Source of the DNA: Flaviaesturariibacter aridisoli
GTDB lineage: Bacteria > Bacteroidota > Bacteroidia > Chitinophagales > Chitinophagaceae
Assembly (NCBI RefSeq): GCF_004343705.1
Contig: NZ_SKFH01000033.1
Span: 1-44,407, forward strand
DNA: 44,407 bases
Reading direction: 5' to 3'
Below the pieces are notes generated by a model. It was not told the origin of the DNA and searched no databases. It was given only the letters and a program-made list of their open reading frames with translations. The translations under genes and the position numbers were made by a program. Positions 15,400 through 23,002 of the stretch are shown one piece after another; position 1 is the stretch's first letter; the number at the start of each line of letters is the position of its first letter.

Positions 15400-16233
15400 A
15401 TGCCGCTTATTTGCCACAACGGTCGCTTTCTCGATGCCGCCACACCGGTGCTCGACGCCGCCAACCCCGCCTTCAGGTGGGGCGAAGGCCTTTTTGAAAC
15501 GATGCGGATGCACAACGGGACCATCCCGCTCGCCGCCCGCCACTGGGCGCGCCTGCAGGACGGGCTGGAGCGACTGGGCCTCAACGCGGCCGCGCTGCAG
15601 CAGCCCGTGCTGGAAAACCTGCTGGAAGAGCTCGCCCGCCGCAACGACTGCAGCGCCGCCGCCCGCCTGCGGCTTGAGGTGTACCGCGATGGTAGCGGCC
15701 TTGGCTTCGTGGCCGAAGCGACCGCGCTCGATGCCGCCGACGCCGGCCTCAACGAACGCGGCTGGCAGGTGGAGGTCTTTCCCGATGCCCGCATCGCCGC
15801 CGATGCCTTTTCGTCGCTGAAGCGCAGCTGCTACCTGCCCTACCTGCTGGCGGCACGCCGCGCCGCCGATACGAGCATGGACGAATGCCTGCTGCTCAAC
15901 GCCTGGGGGCGCGTGTGCGACGGCGCCCGTAGCAGCGTGTTCGTCGTACGGGGCAACGACATCGTAACGCCGCCGCTGTCCGAAGGCGCCATCGACGGTG
16001 TGCTGCGCCGCCACCTGATCGACACGCTGGCTGCCGAAGGCCGCCCCGTGCGCGAAGAAGCGCTGACGATGGAAGACCTCCTCGCCGCCGACGAGCTCTT
16101 TCTCACCAATGCGCTGAAGGGGATCCGCTGGGCCGCCCGGTTTCGCAGCCGCACCTACGGCAACACCCGCGCCCGCCCCCTTTATGAGCGCCTCGGTGAA
16201 CCATTTGCGGCGCCGGCTGTTGCTTCGGAGTGA
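15400..16233 (+). CDS. Class IV aminotransferase (PabC/BCAT-like)
   Basis: A 277-residue PLP enzyme of fold type IV, the family of 4-amino-4-deoxychorismate lyase (folate synthesis), branched-chain and D-amino-acid aminotransferases. Visible: RWGEGLFETMR near the start, the PLP lysine K141 in SSLKRSCYLPYLLA, and ELFLTNALKGIRW near the end. The glutamate that usually contacts the PLP ring nitrogen falls at D174 in RVCDGARSSVFV. The length and motifs favour a PabC-like role but do not prove it. The stop overlaps the photolyase start by 4 bases (GTGA), so the two genes are probably co-translated. Confidence 0.85.
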   Translation: MPLICHNGRFLDAATPVLDAANPAFRWGEGLFETMRMHNGTIPLAARHWARLQDGLERLGLNAAALQQPVLENLLEELARRNDCSAAARLRLEVYRDGSGLGFVAEATALDAADAGLNERGWQVEVFPDARIAADAFSSLKRSCYLPYLLAARRAADTSMDECLLLNAWGRVCDGARSSVFVVRGNDIVTPPLSEGAIDGVLRRHLIDTLAAEGRPVREEALTMEDLLAADELFLTNALKGIRWAARFRSRTYGNTRARPLYERLGEPFAAPAVASE

Positions 16234-17549
16234 CCACCCCGATAACCCTCTTCTGGTTTCGCCGCGACCTGCGCCTGCACGACAACCGCGGGCTTTACGA
16301 AGCGCTGCGCGCCGGCCGTCCCGTACTCCCCGTTTTTATTTTCGACCCACTCATCCTGCGGCAGCTGGAACCCGACGACCGGCGTATGCCCCTTATCCAC
16401 GCAGCGCTCAGCGCCCTGCAGCAGCAGCTGACAGCGGCCGGCAGCACGCTCGACGTGCGGCATGCCGAGCCCATCGCCGCTTTTGCGGAGCTGACGGCCC
16501 GCTACCCGGTGGAAGCGGTGTATACCAACACCGACTATGAGCCCTACGCCCGCAGCCGTGATGCCGCCGTAGCCGGGTTCCTGGCTGAAAAAGGCATTGC
16601 CTTTCATGCATTCAAAGACGGCGTGCTGTACGAGCGCGACGAAGTGGTCAAGGACGACGGGAAGCCGTACCTCGTTTATACACCTTATTATAAGAAGTGG
16701 CGGGCGCGCCTGCGCGCCGACGACCTCCCGTATTTCCCTTCCGAAGAGGCGCTCCCGTATTTCTACCGGTCGCCCGAAATCCCGTTGCCGACGCTGGACA
16801 CTCTCGGCTTTACCGGGGCACCGACCTTACTGCAGGTCGCCTGGCCCGGCGCCGGCTTGCTGGCTGCCTACCATGATACACGCGACCGCCCCGCCGTAGC
16901 CGGCACCTCGCGCCTCGGCCCGCACCTGCGCTTCGGTACGATCTCCGTCCGGCAGCTTGCCCGCGATGCGGTAACCCACAGCGAAACGTTTTTAAAGGAG
17001 TTGTGCTGGCGCGAGTTCTTTATGCAGCTGCTCTGGCACTACCCGAACCCGGGGCGGGCTTTCAAGCCCGAATACGACCGCATCCGCTGGCGCGACGACG
17101 AAGAAGGCTTCAGTCGCTGGTGCGCGGGGCGCACGGGCTACCCGCTGGTGGATGCCGGCATGCGCGAGCTGGCGGCCACCGGTTTTATGCACAACCGTGT
17201 ACGCATGGTGGCGGCCTCCTTTCTCTGCAAGCACCTGCTCATCGACTGGCGGCTCGGCGAGGCCTGGTTCGCGCAACAGCTGCTCGACTTCGAGCTGGCT
17301 TCCAACAACGGCAACTGGCAATGGGTGGCGGGCTGCGGCTGCGACGCGGCGCCCTACTTCCGGGTATTCAACCCCGAGCTGCAGGCAAAGCGCTTCGACC
17401 CGCAGGAAGTTTATGTCAAACGCTGGGTGCCGGAATACGGAACGCCTGATTACCCCGCGCCGATCGTGGAGCACAAGCTGGCTACGGCCCGCTGTATCAA
17501 AGCGTACCAGCAGGCGCTGGGCCGGGCGCAACCCGAATTATTCCCATAG
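16230..17549 (+). CDS. phrB: Cryptochrome/photolyase family protein (CPD photolyase)
   Basis: A 439-residue photolyase that uses FADH- and light to split pyrimidine dimers. The N-terminal antenna domain starts LFWFRRDLRLHDNRGL; the FAD domain shows TSRLGPHLRFGTIS, GYPLVDAGMRELAATGFMHN, RMVAASFLCKHLLIDW and NNGNWQWVAGCGCDAAPYFR. These match class I CPD photolyases. The start is GTG at 16230, overlapping the previous stop. Its 3' end overlaps the converging mqnD gene by 12 bases. Confidence 0.93.
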   Translation: MTTPITLFWFRRDLRLHDNRGLYEALRAGRPVLPVFIFDPLILRQLEPDDRRMPLIHAALSALQQQLTAAGSTLDVRHAEPIAAFAELTARYPVEAVYTNTDYEPYARSRDAAVAGFLAEKGIAFHAFKDGVLYERDEVVKDDGKPYLVYTPYYKKWRARLRADDLPYFPSEEALPYFYRSPEIPLPTLDTLGFTGAPTLLQVAWPGAGLLAAYHDTRDRPAVAGTSRLGPHLRFGTISVRQLARDAVTHSETFLKELCWREFFMQLLWHYPNPGRAFKPEYDRIRWRDDEEGFSRWCAGRTGYPLVDAGMRELAATGFMHNRVRMVAASFLCKHLLIDWRLGEAWFAQQLLDFELASNNGNWQWVAGCGCDAAPYFRVFNPELQAKRFDPQEVYVKRWVPEYGTPDYPAPIVEHKLATARCIKAYQQALGRAQPELFP

Positions 17550-18359
17550 GCGCGGCGCCGGCTGGCCGAGTTGCTCCGTATAAATACGGGCGAAGGTGTC
17601 GATGGCCTGGCGGCCTTCTTCGCCGAACTCCATCGTGTAGTTGTTTACATACAGCTCGATGTGCTGGCGCATCACGGACTCTTCCATCGCCTGCGCGTGC
17701 TGCTTGACGTAGTCGCTGAGCGCAGGGTAGTGTTCGAAGGAATGAATAAGGCTTTCACGGATGGCCGTCTCAACCCGTTTTGCCACGTCCTCGCCGAGCG
17801 ACCGCTTGATGGCGATACAGCCGAGCGGGATGGCGGCGTTGGTGTGGTGTTCCCACACTTCGCCGAGGTCGGCTACTTTCAATAATCCTTTCTGGTGATA
17901 GGTAAAACGGTTCTCGTGGATAATCACGCCCATGTCCACCTGCCCGTTGAGCACGGCGTCTTCGATCTCCGAAAACAACATCGGCACGCGTTGCTTTATG
18001 GTGGGAAAAGCATGGTGCAGCAGGAAGTTTGCCGTAGTGTTCTCGCCGGGGATGGCCACCGTGCAATGCTCGGGGCTGGGAAGGTCTACCAGGCGGCGGG
18101 CGATGAGCAGCGGGCCCACGCCCTTGCCGAGGGCCGCGCCCACGTTGAGGAGGCGGTAGCGGTCGCTGTTCTGGAACAGGGCCGGGAAGCTCAGTTTCGT
18201 CACGTCGAGCTTGTCCTGCGCCGCCCACTCGTTGAGCGTTTGCACGTCTTCAAGCACGGTCTCGAATTGCAGGTCGCTGCCCGCATTGCCGCCATTGACG
18301 AGGGCGTCGAAAATAAACGTATCGTTGGGGCAGGGCGAGAATCCGAGGGTCAGTGTCAT
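17538..18359 (-). CDS. mqnD: 1,4-dihydroxy-6-naphthoate synthase
   Basis: A 273-residue enzyme that forms 1,4-dihydroxy-6-naphthoate from cyclic dehypoxanthinyl futalosine in the futalosine route to menaquinone. It starts TLTLGFSPCPNDTFIFDAL, the signature of MqnD, and has the periplasmic-binding-protein-like fold (NVGAALGKGVGPLLIARR, VAIPGENTTANFLL). Its ATG overlaps the mqnB stop (ATGA), so mqnB and mqnD are co-expressed. mqnA, mqnC and mqnE are not in the window. Confidence 0.92.
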   Translation of the reverse strand: MTLTLGFSPCPNDTFIFDALVNGGNAGSDLQFETVLEDVQTLNEWAAQDKLDVTKLSFPALFQNSDRYRLLNVGAALGKGVGPLLIARRLVDLPSPEHCTVAIPGENTTANFLLHHAFPTIKQRVPMLFSEIEDAVLNGQVDMGVIIHENRFTYHQKGLLKVADLGEVWEHHTNAAIPLGCIAIKRSLGEDVAKRVETAIRESLIHSFEHYPALSDYVKQHAQAMEESVMRQHIELYVNNYTMEFGEEGRQAIDTFARIYTEQLGQPAPRLWE

Positions 18360-19003
18360 AGTGAAAGGAGTTGAGGGATCAGTGTTTCGAGTTGGCGGTC
18401 GAGTGCGGCGATGCTTTCGCGGAGCTGCCAGCGGCTTTTGTCGCGCTCACCGATATAATTGGAAAAAGCCCGCACCTGCAGGAAGGGACGGCTCCATTTC
18501 CGTGCCGCAAAGTGAAAGGCGGCGCCTTCCATCGACTCGGCCACGGCGCCCCAGGCGCTGCGGTAGTGATCGATCGTGTCGGCATTGGTGGAGATCGTGC
18601 TGACGCTGACGGCATTCACCACCGGGAGTCCGCTCAGCGCGGGCAGCTCCGTGTCGTTCGGCAGCCGTCCGCCCTGCCAGGGTGCCGCATCGGGATCACC
18701 AAAGCCGAGATCGAAGGTGCTTTGGAAGCGGCCGCCCTCGCGCACGCCGAGGTCGCCGATGCCGTCGGAGCCGATGGCCACGACCGAAGCGAGGGGGCAG
18801 GCCTCATCGAGGCAGCCGGCAATCCCGGCCTGCAGCAGCAGTGGGGGGGCGCCTTCCGACAAGCGCGTTGCCAGGGCGAAGGCGGTCTCGAGCAGGCCCA
18901 CGCCCGTGATCAGCACTTCCACGCGGCCGCCATACACACCGAGGCGGTCCCGCAAAGGCTGGATCTCGAAAGCGGTGGCGGAGCAGAGCAGGAGGTCGGG
19001 CAT
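18356..19003 (-). CDS. mqnB: Futalosine hydrolase
   Basis: A 215-residue nucleoside phosphorylase-fold enzyme that removes hypoxanthine from futalosine. Typical segments are LLCSATAFEIQPL, VLITGVGLLETAFALA, LLQAGIAGCLDEAC and AVAESMEGAAFHFAA, the last carrying the purine-binding ESMEG motif. It is the first gene of the mqnB-mqnD pair, with a -7 element 4 bases before its ATG. Confidence 0.9.
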   Translation of the reverse strand: MPDLLLCSATAFEIQPLRDRLGVYGGRVEVLITGVGLLETAFALATRLSEGAPPLLLQAGIAGCLDEACPLASVVAIGSDGIGDLGVREGGRFQSTFDLGFGDPDAAPWQGGRLPNDTELPALSGLPVVNAVSVSTISTNADTIDHYRSAWGAVAESMEGAAFHFAARKWSRPFLQVRAFSNYIGERDKSRWQLRESIAALDRQLETLIPQLLSL

Positions 19004-19007
19004 GGCG

Positions 19008-19015
19008 CAAAAGTA
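19008..19015 (-). promoter_or_regulatory. -7 element 4 bases before mqnB
   Basis: TACTTTTG on the minus strand matches TAnnTTTG and ends 4 bases before the ATG. If used, mqnB mRNA would be leaderless or nearly so. Confidence 0.5.
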
Positions 19016-19037
19016 GGAGCCGGCCTGTTTCGCCTTT

Positions 19038-19106
19038 CCGGTTTTGGTTTCTGGCGGTCCCGGCGGCCGGGGTTCCTTAACCAGGTAACCGGAAACCGGA
19101 AACTGT
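19038..19106. repeat. Heptad-phased degenerate repeat and imperfect hairpin
   Basis: The right half reads GGTAACC GGAAACC GGAAACT GTCAACT, four degenerate 7-base units; the left half (TTTCCGGTTTTGGTTTCTGG) is roughly its inverse, so the whole can fold back. It lies between the divergent mqnB and the PTPS gene. Confidence 0.55.
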
Positions 19107-19118
19107 CAACTCCCGGTT

Positions 19119-19126
19119 ATCTTTGC
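19119..19126 (+). promoter_or_regulatory. -7 element of the pterin gene cluster
   Basis: TATCTTTG matches TAnnTTTG, 16 bases before the first PTPS ATG. It may drive the two PTPS genes and folE together. Confidence 0.55.
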
Positions 19127-19142
19127 GGAAATTTTCCGACCG

Positions 19143-19556
19143 ATGGTATTTCTTACGCGTGTAGAGCATTTTAATGCGGCGCACAAGTTATATAACCCCA
19201 GCTGGACCGCCGAGCAGAACGACGCGGTATTCGGCAAATGCGCCAACACCAACTGGCACGGCCACAACTATGAGCTGTATGTGACGGTAAAGGGCAAGCC
19301 GAGTACCGACACCGGTTTCGTGATGGATGTGAAGAAGTTGAGCGAGCTGCTGAAGGTGCACGTGATCGAAAAGGTGGACCACCGCAACCTGAACCTCGAC
19401 GTGGATTTTTTGGAAGGAAAGTTCTGCTCGACCGAGAACCTGGCCATCGGCATCTGGAACCAGATCCAGCCGCAGCTCCCCGACGGCGTGCAGCTGCATT
19501 GCGTGAAGCTGTACGAAACGCCGCGCATCTTCGTAGAGTATTTCGGCGACGTTTAA
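19143..19556 (+). CDS. 6-carboxytetrahydropterin/6-pyruvoyltetrahydropterin synthase family, copy 1
   Basis: A 137-residue PTPS/QueD-family enzyme acting on dihydroneopterin triphosphate. Zinc ligands H14, H39 and H41 (HFNAAH, HGHNY), catalytic C33 (FGKCAN) and the D79/H80 pair (KVDHRNLNLD) are present, as is E98. QueD makes the queuosine precursor; PTPS makes 6-pyruvoyl-tetrahydropterin. The sequence does not separate these. A second copy follows after 47 bases, and folE after that. Confidence 0.88.
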   Translation: MVFLTRVEHFNAAHKLYNPSWTAEQNDAVFGKCANTNWHGHNYELYVTVKGKPSTDTGFVMDVKKLSELLKVHVIEKVDHRNLNLDVDFLEGKFCSTENLAIGIWNQIQPQLPDGVQLHCVKLYETPRIFVEYFGDV

Positions 19557-19603
19557 CGAAGCCGGCGAACCATTCGCTACATTTATACGTTTAAGGTTTA
19601 TTC

Positions 19604-20020
19604 ATGGGAGAAAGAGTTTCCGTATACCGCCGCGAGCACTTCAACGCCGCCCACCGCCTGTTCAACCGGGAGTGGAGCGACGACCTCAACACGAAGGTCT
19701 TCGGCAAGTGCAGCCTGCCGCATTACCACGGCCACAACTACGAGCTCGAGATCAAGGTCACCGGCGACGTGGACCCGCGCACCGGCTTCGTGATGGACAT
19801 GAAGGTGCTTTCCGAGCTCGTGCAGGAGCAGGTGGTGGAGCGCTTCGATCACAAGAACCTCAACCTCGACACGAAAGAATTCCGCGAGCTGAACCCGACG
19901 GCCGAGAACATCGCCATCGTCATCTACCGGCTGCTGCGCCCCTATATCGACAACCAGCTGGACCTGAAGCTGCGCCTGTATGAAACGCCGCGCAACTACG
20001 TGGAATACCCGGCGGAGTAA
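19604..20020 (+). CDS. 6-carboxytetrahydropterin/6-pyruvoyltetrahydropterin synthase family, copy 2
   Basis: A 138-residue paralogue of the gene before it, with the same residues: H17, H42 and H44 for zinc, C36 (FGKCSL), D82/H83 (RFDHKNLNLD) and E101. The two copies differ in the C36-H42 stretch (CSLPHYHGHNY versus CANTNWHGHNY) and may use different substrates or products. TACATTTA 18 bases or so before the start may be a weak -7 element. Heptad repeats begin directly at its stop codon. Confidence 0.88.
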   Translation: MGERVSVYRREHFNAAHRLFNREWSDDLNTKVFGKCSLPHYHGHNYELEIKVTGDVDPRTGFVMDMKVLSELVQEQVVERFDHKNLNLDTKEFRELNPTAENIAIVIYRLLRPYIDNQLDLKLRLYETPRNYVEYPAE

Positions 20021-20048
20021 TTTCAGATTCCGGATTTCAGATTCCGTT
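20021..20048 (+). repeat. Heptad repeat starting at the PTPS stop codon
   Basis: Four 7-base units TTTCAGA TTCCGGA TTTCAGA TTCCGTT begin in the base after the TAA stop of the second PTPS gene. It is one of several families with the same phase (see 25293, 38837 and 40618). Confidence 0.75.
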
Positions 20049-20079
20049 TACAGCAACCAAGCATTAGCGACCCCGAAAC

Positions 20080-20679
20080 ATGGCATATCACAAGAAAGAA
20101 TATTACGACCAGGACGTAACCGAGGGCATGATGGACGCCTACCGACGCATCATTGAGCTGGCGGGCGAGGATACCGGGCGCGAAGGACTGGTGAAAACAC
20201 CCGAGCGCGCCGCCAAGGCAATGCAGTTCAACACGCAGGGTTACACCCTCGACGCCGTGGCCATTCTCAACTCTGCGCGCTTCCGCGAAGACGTGAGCGA
20301 GATGGTGATCGTCAAGGACATCGAGCTCTACTCGATGTGCGAACACCACCTGCACCCCTTTTACGGAAAGGCACACATCGCCTACATTCCCAACGGCTAC
20401 ATCACCGGTCTCAGCAAGCTGGCACGCGTGGTGGACGTTTTCGCCCGACGCCTGCAGGTGCAGGAGCGCCTCACCACGCAGGTGCTCGACGCGCTGCGCG
20501 AAAGCCTCAACCCGCTCGGCGTAGCCGTCGTGATCGAAGCCAAGCACCTCTGCATGATGATGCGCGGCGTGCAAAAGCAAAACTCCGTCACCACCACCTC
20601 GGCCTTCTACGGCGAGTTCCTCGACAACCATGTTACCCGCAACGAATTCCTGAAGCTGATCGGCTCCAGCCTGTCGTAA
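20080..20679 (+). CDS. folE: GTP cyclohydrolase I
   Basis: A 199-residue GTP cyclohydrolase I, which converts GTP to 7,8-dihydroneopterin triphosphate, the substrate of the two upstream PTPS proteins and of folate synthesis. Zinc ligands C87 and H90 ([10 protein letters not shown]) and C158 (LCMMMRG) are present, along with [15 protein letters not shown] and the tail NSVTTTSAF. It is third in the likely pterin operon, and octad repeats start right after its TAA. Confidence 0.95.
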   Translation: MAYHKKEYYDQDVTEGMMDAYRRIIELAGEDTGREGLVKTPERAAKAMQFNTQGYTLDAVAILNSARFREDVSEMVIVKDIELYSMCEHHLHPFYGKAHIAYIPNGYITGLSKLARVVDVFARRLQVQERLTTQVLDALRESLNPLGVAVVIEAKHLCMMMRGVQKQNSVTTTSAFYGEFLDNHVTRNEFLKLIGSSLS

Positions 20680-20713
20680 TTGGTCTAGTAGTCTATTGGT
20701 TTATTGGTAACTG
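20680..20713 (+). repeat. Octad repeat after folE; left arm of a 14-bp inverted repeat
   Basis: TTGGTCTA GTAGTCTA TTGGTTTA TTGGTAAC are four 8-base units beginning at the base after the folE stop. The last 14 bases (TTTATTGGTAACTG, 20700-20713) are perfectly inverted at 21261-21274, so the four-helix-bundle gene lies between inverted arms. Confidence 0.75.
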
Positions 20714-20755
20714 AGCAGGCGATTTCCTGTTCGATACGTTCAGGGAAAAACACAG

Positions 20756-20783
20756 AATTCCATGAGGGTTTCCTCATGGAATT
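20756..20783. repeat. Perfect 12-bp hairpin upstream of the four-helix-bundle gene
   Basis: AATTCCATGAGG and CCTCATGGAATT pair perfectly around GTTT. An in-frame ATG at 20776 lies inside the stem, making it a poor start and favouring the ATG at 20815. It may be a regulatory hairpin or part of the insertion. Confidence 0.7.
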
Positions 20784-20814
20784 TTCGTTGGCAGGCGATA
20801 CGTTCGCTCAAAAG

Positions 20815-21186
20815 ATGTATTGTCTGGAAGAACTGGAAGTGTATGTGCTGGCACAGCAATTCGGAGAGAAAGTATGGGCGATCGTAGAACAATGGGAGTC
20901 GTTCCCCAAATGGCGCATCGGGAGTCAGCTGACCGAAGCGGCTGACTCCATCGGGTCAAACATTGCGGAAGGGTATGGCCGCTATTTTTTCAAACAACAG
21001 GTCGTGTTTTGCTTTTATGCCCGCGGTTCGTTGATGGAGTGCAGAAGCTGGCTGCTGAAAGCGAAGTGCCGGCAGTTGATCGATACCGAAAAATACGAGG
21101 AGCTGATTGCCGACCTTAAAATCATACACAGGAAGCTGAATGGCTACATTAAGAAGCTGAAGCGTTCCGCGGACAAGAAGACATAA
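20815..21186 (+). CDS. Four-helix-bundle protein (S23 / rRNA intervening-sequence type)
   Basis: A 123-residue protein of the TIGR02436 four-helix-bundle family: MYCLEELEVYVLAQQFGEKV, then SQLTEAADSIGSNIAEGYGR, FCFYARGSLMECRSWL and a basic C-terminus. Relatives are encoded in intervening sequences of 23S rRNA genes and in scattered intergenic insertions; their function is unknown, and RNA binding has been suggested. The start at 20815 gives the usual length. It lies alone between folE and fabD, flanked by inverted octad repeats. Confidence 0.85.
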   Translation: MYCLEELEVYVLAQQFGEKVWAIVEQWESFPKWRIGSQLTEAADSIGSNIAEGYGRYFFKQQVVFCFYARGSLMECRSWLLKAKCRQLIDTEKYEELIADLKIIHRKLNGYIKKLKRSADKKT

Positions 21187-21254
21187 GCCCAAACAGCCTA
21201 CATTTGCCCTCTTGAAGCTGTCGCATTTTTAGACGCCCGATGTAAGCGCCAGTA

Positions 21255-21301
21255 GGTAACCAGTTACCAATAAACGAATCAACCAATAGACCAATAAACC
21301 T
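21255..21301. repeat. Octad repeat, right inverted arm, before fabD
   Basis: TTACCAAT AAACGAAT CAACCAAT AGACCAAT form 8-base units at 21264-21295, the reverse complement of the repeat after folE. CAGTTACCAATAAA (21261-21274) is the perfect inverse of 20700-20713, and GGTAACCAGTTACC (21255-21268) has 6-base inverted arms. Confidence 0.75.
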
Positions 21302-21306
21302 GTTTC

Positions 21307-22197
21307 ATGAAACATGCTTTCGTTTTTCCCGGCCAAGGTGCGCAGTTTCCCGGTATGGGCAAGGCTCATTACGACAACAGCGCGTTTGCCAAGAAATTGT
21401 TCGAGCAGGCCAACGAGCAACTGGGCTTCCGCATTTCCGACGTGCTCTTCAACGGTAGCGAGGAAGACCTGAAGCAGACGAAGATCACGCAGCCTGCCAT
21501 CTTCCTGCACTCGGTCATCGCCTACCGCGGCATCGAAGGGGCCCGCCCCGACATGGTGGCCGGTCACTCGCTCGGTGAGTTTTCGGCGCTAGTGGCCAAC
21601 GGCACCCTCAGCTTTGAGGACGGCCTTCGCCTTGTAAGCCTGCGCGCACAGGCTATGCAGGCCGCCTGCGAGCAAACACCCTCCACCATGGCTGCCGTAC
21701 TCGGCCTGGCCGACGAGCAGGTAGAGACCATCTGCGCCGAGGTGCAGCAGGAGAGCGGCGAAGTGGTGGTACCCGCCAACTACAACTGCCCCGGGCAGCT
21801 TGTGATCTCCGGTACCGTGAAAGGTGTGGAGATCGCGTGTGAGCGCCTCAAGGCCGCCGGCGCCAAGCGCGCCCTCGTGCTGCCCGTAGGCGGCGCTTTC
21901 CATTCGCCGCTGATGGCACCCGCCCGCGAGGAGCTGAAAAGCGCCATCGAATCGACCTATTTCAACACGCCTTCGTGTCCTGTGTACCAGAACGTGGCGG
22001 CGCGCGGCATCATCAATAAAGACGAGATCAAGCAAAACCTGATCGACCAGCTCACCGGCGCGGTGAAGTGGACGCAGTGCGTGCAGGCCATGATCCGCGA
22101 CGGCGCATCCCGCTTTACGGAGTGCGGTCCGGGTAAAGTGCTGCAGGGACTGGTGGCTAAAATCGATAAGAGCATGCAGACCGACGGCTACCAATAA
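21307..22197 (+). CDS. fabD: Malonyl-CoA:ACP transacylase
   Basis: A 296-residue enzyme that loads malonyl groups onto acyl carrier protein for fatty acid synthesis. It starts AFVFPGQGAQFPGMG; the catalytic serine is S88 in AGHSLGE and the catalytic histidine H199 in GGAFHSPLM; the family Q and R residues are in TQPAIF and SLRAQAMQ. Length is normal. It appears to be a single-gene unit here; other fab genes are not in the window. Confidence 0.95.
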   Translation: MKHAFVFPGQGAQFPGMGKAHYDNSAFAKKLFEQANEQLGFRISDVLFNGSEEDLKQTKITQPAIFLHSVIAYRGIEGARPDMVAGHSLGEFSALVANGTLSFEDGLRLVSLRAQAMQAACEQTPSTMAAVLGLADEQVETICAEVQQESGEVVVPANYNCPGQLVISGTVKGVEIACERLKAAGAKRALVLPVGGAFHSPLMAPAREELKSAIESTYFNTPSCPVYQNVAARGIINKDEIKQNLIDQLTGAVKWTQCVQAMIRDGASRFTECGPGKVLQGLVAKIDKSMQTDGYQ

Positions 22198-22263
22198 AAT
22201 TTTAAGAATCTGTTTGCTTTTCGATTTTTTCTCTATTTTAGATGCCTAAACCTCTAACGCTTT

Positions 22264-22761
22264 ATGAGAAAGATTATGTTCCTTTTCGTCGCCCTGCTGG
22301 CGATGGTTTCGTCCTTCGCTTCGGTTACGCCCACGGATGTTCCGAAGAACGCCAACAACATTATGATCCCCGTTGGTTCTACCGGTAAGGCGATCTCCCT
22401 GAAAGCCCTGTCCACGATCAGCATCAAGGAGTACGAGCAGATGTCCGGCCGTCACCTCGGCATGTTCGATCGCATGGGCTTCAAGAAAGCACAGAAGCAA
22501 CTGCGTAAGAACATCGCTACCGACGGTACGCTGAAAGGTAAGCTGGCCAAGCGCACGGAAGGCGAAGGCTTCAGCATCGGCGGTTTCGCACTCGGTTTCT
22601 TCCTCGGCCTGATCGGCGTGCTGATCGCTTACGTTGCTTTCAGCGACGAAGGCAAGAGCAACCGTATCAAGTGGTCCTGGATCGGTCTCGGCGCCGCTGT
22701 GCTGCTGTCGATCATCCTGGTTGTTGCTGTATTCAGCAGCGTGAAGAACTCGGTTGACTAA
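22264..22761 (+). CDS. Membrane protein with signal peptide and two TM helices
   Basis: A 165-residue protein: signal peptide MRKIMFLFVALLAMVSSFAS, a soluble basic segment of about 80 residues, then two helices (IGGFALGFFLGLIGVLIAYVA and WIGLGAAVLLSIILVVAVF). Proteins of this plan are common as unnamed genes in Bacteroidota; I cannot name a function. A strong terminator follows. Confidence 0.75.
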   Translation: MRKIMFLFVALLAMVSSFASVTPTDVPKNANNIMIPVGSTGKAISLKALSTISIKEYEQMSGRHLGMFDRMGFKKAQKQLRKNIATDGTLKGKLAKRTEGEGFSIGGFALGFFLGLIGVLIAYVAFSDEGKSNRIKWSWIGLGAAVLLSIILVVAVFSSVKNSVD

Positions 22762-22784
22762 TCGAATCTGTTTTCACCTTTCGA

Positions 22785-22817
22785 AAAAGCCGGATGCCTC
22801 GCATCCGGCTTTTTCTT
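22785..22817 (+). terminator. Rho-independent terminator
   Basis: AAAAAGCCGGATGC and GCATCCGGCTTTTT form a 14-base stem around CTC, with a T-rich tail, 24 bases after the stop at 22761. Confidence 0.92.
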
Positions 22818-22913
22818 TGCCCTCGCCCGAGGGCTTTTGTGTATCCCGTACGCATTGTCGGGCGCCGAAAGCCGCGCCCCGGGCTGCTTTGAGGACTTTT
22901 ACCTATTTTTTGA

Positions 22914-22948
22914 CGTAGATCTACGATTTGTTCGTTTTGTTAACAAAA
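22914..22948. promoter_or_regulatory. Two perfect palindromes upstream of the metalloprotease
   Basis: CGTAGATCTACG (22914-22925) and TTTTGTTAACAAAA (22935-22948) are both perfect palindromes, 10 bases apart, in the AT-rich region before the protease gene. They look like binding sites for dimeric regulators. No clear TAnnTTTG is present between them and the start at 23003. Confidence 0.5.
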
Positions 22949-23002
22949 ACAAAATATATTGGACATCCAACCCTTTTTCGAACACACACTTACACACACA
23001 CA

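Noticed and set aside
20704-20814. A longer N-terminus for the four-helix-bundle protein
   Set aside because: The extension spans a repeat and a perfect hairpin, and family members begin at about the position of the ATG at 20815.
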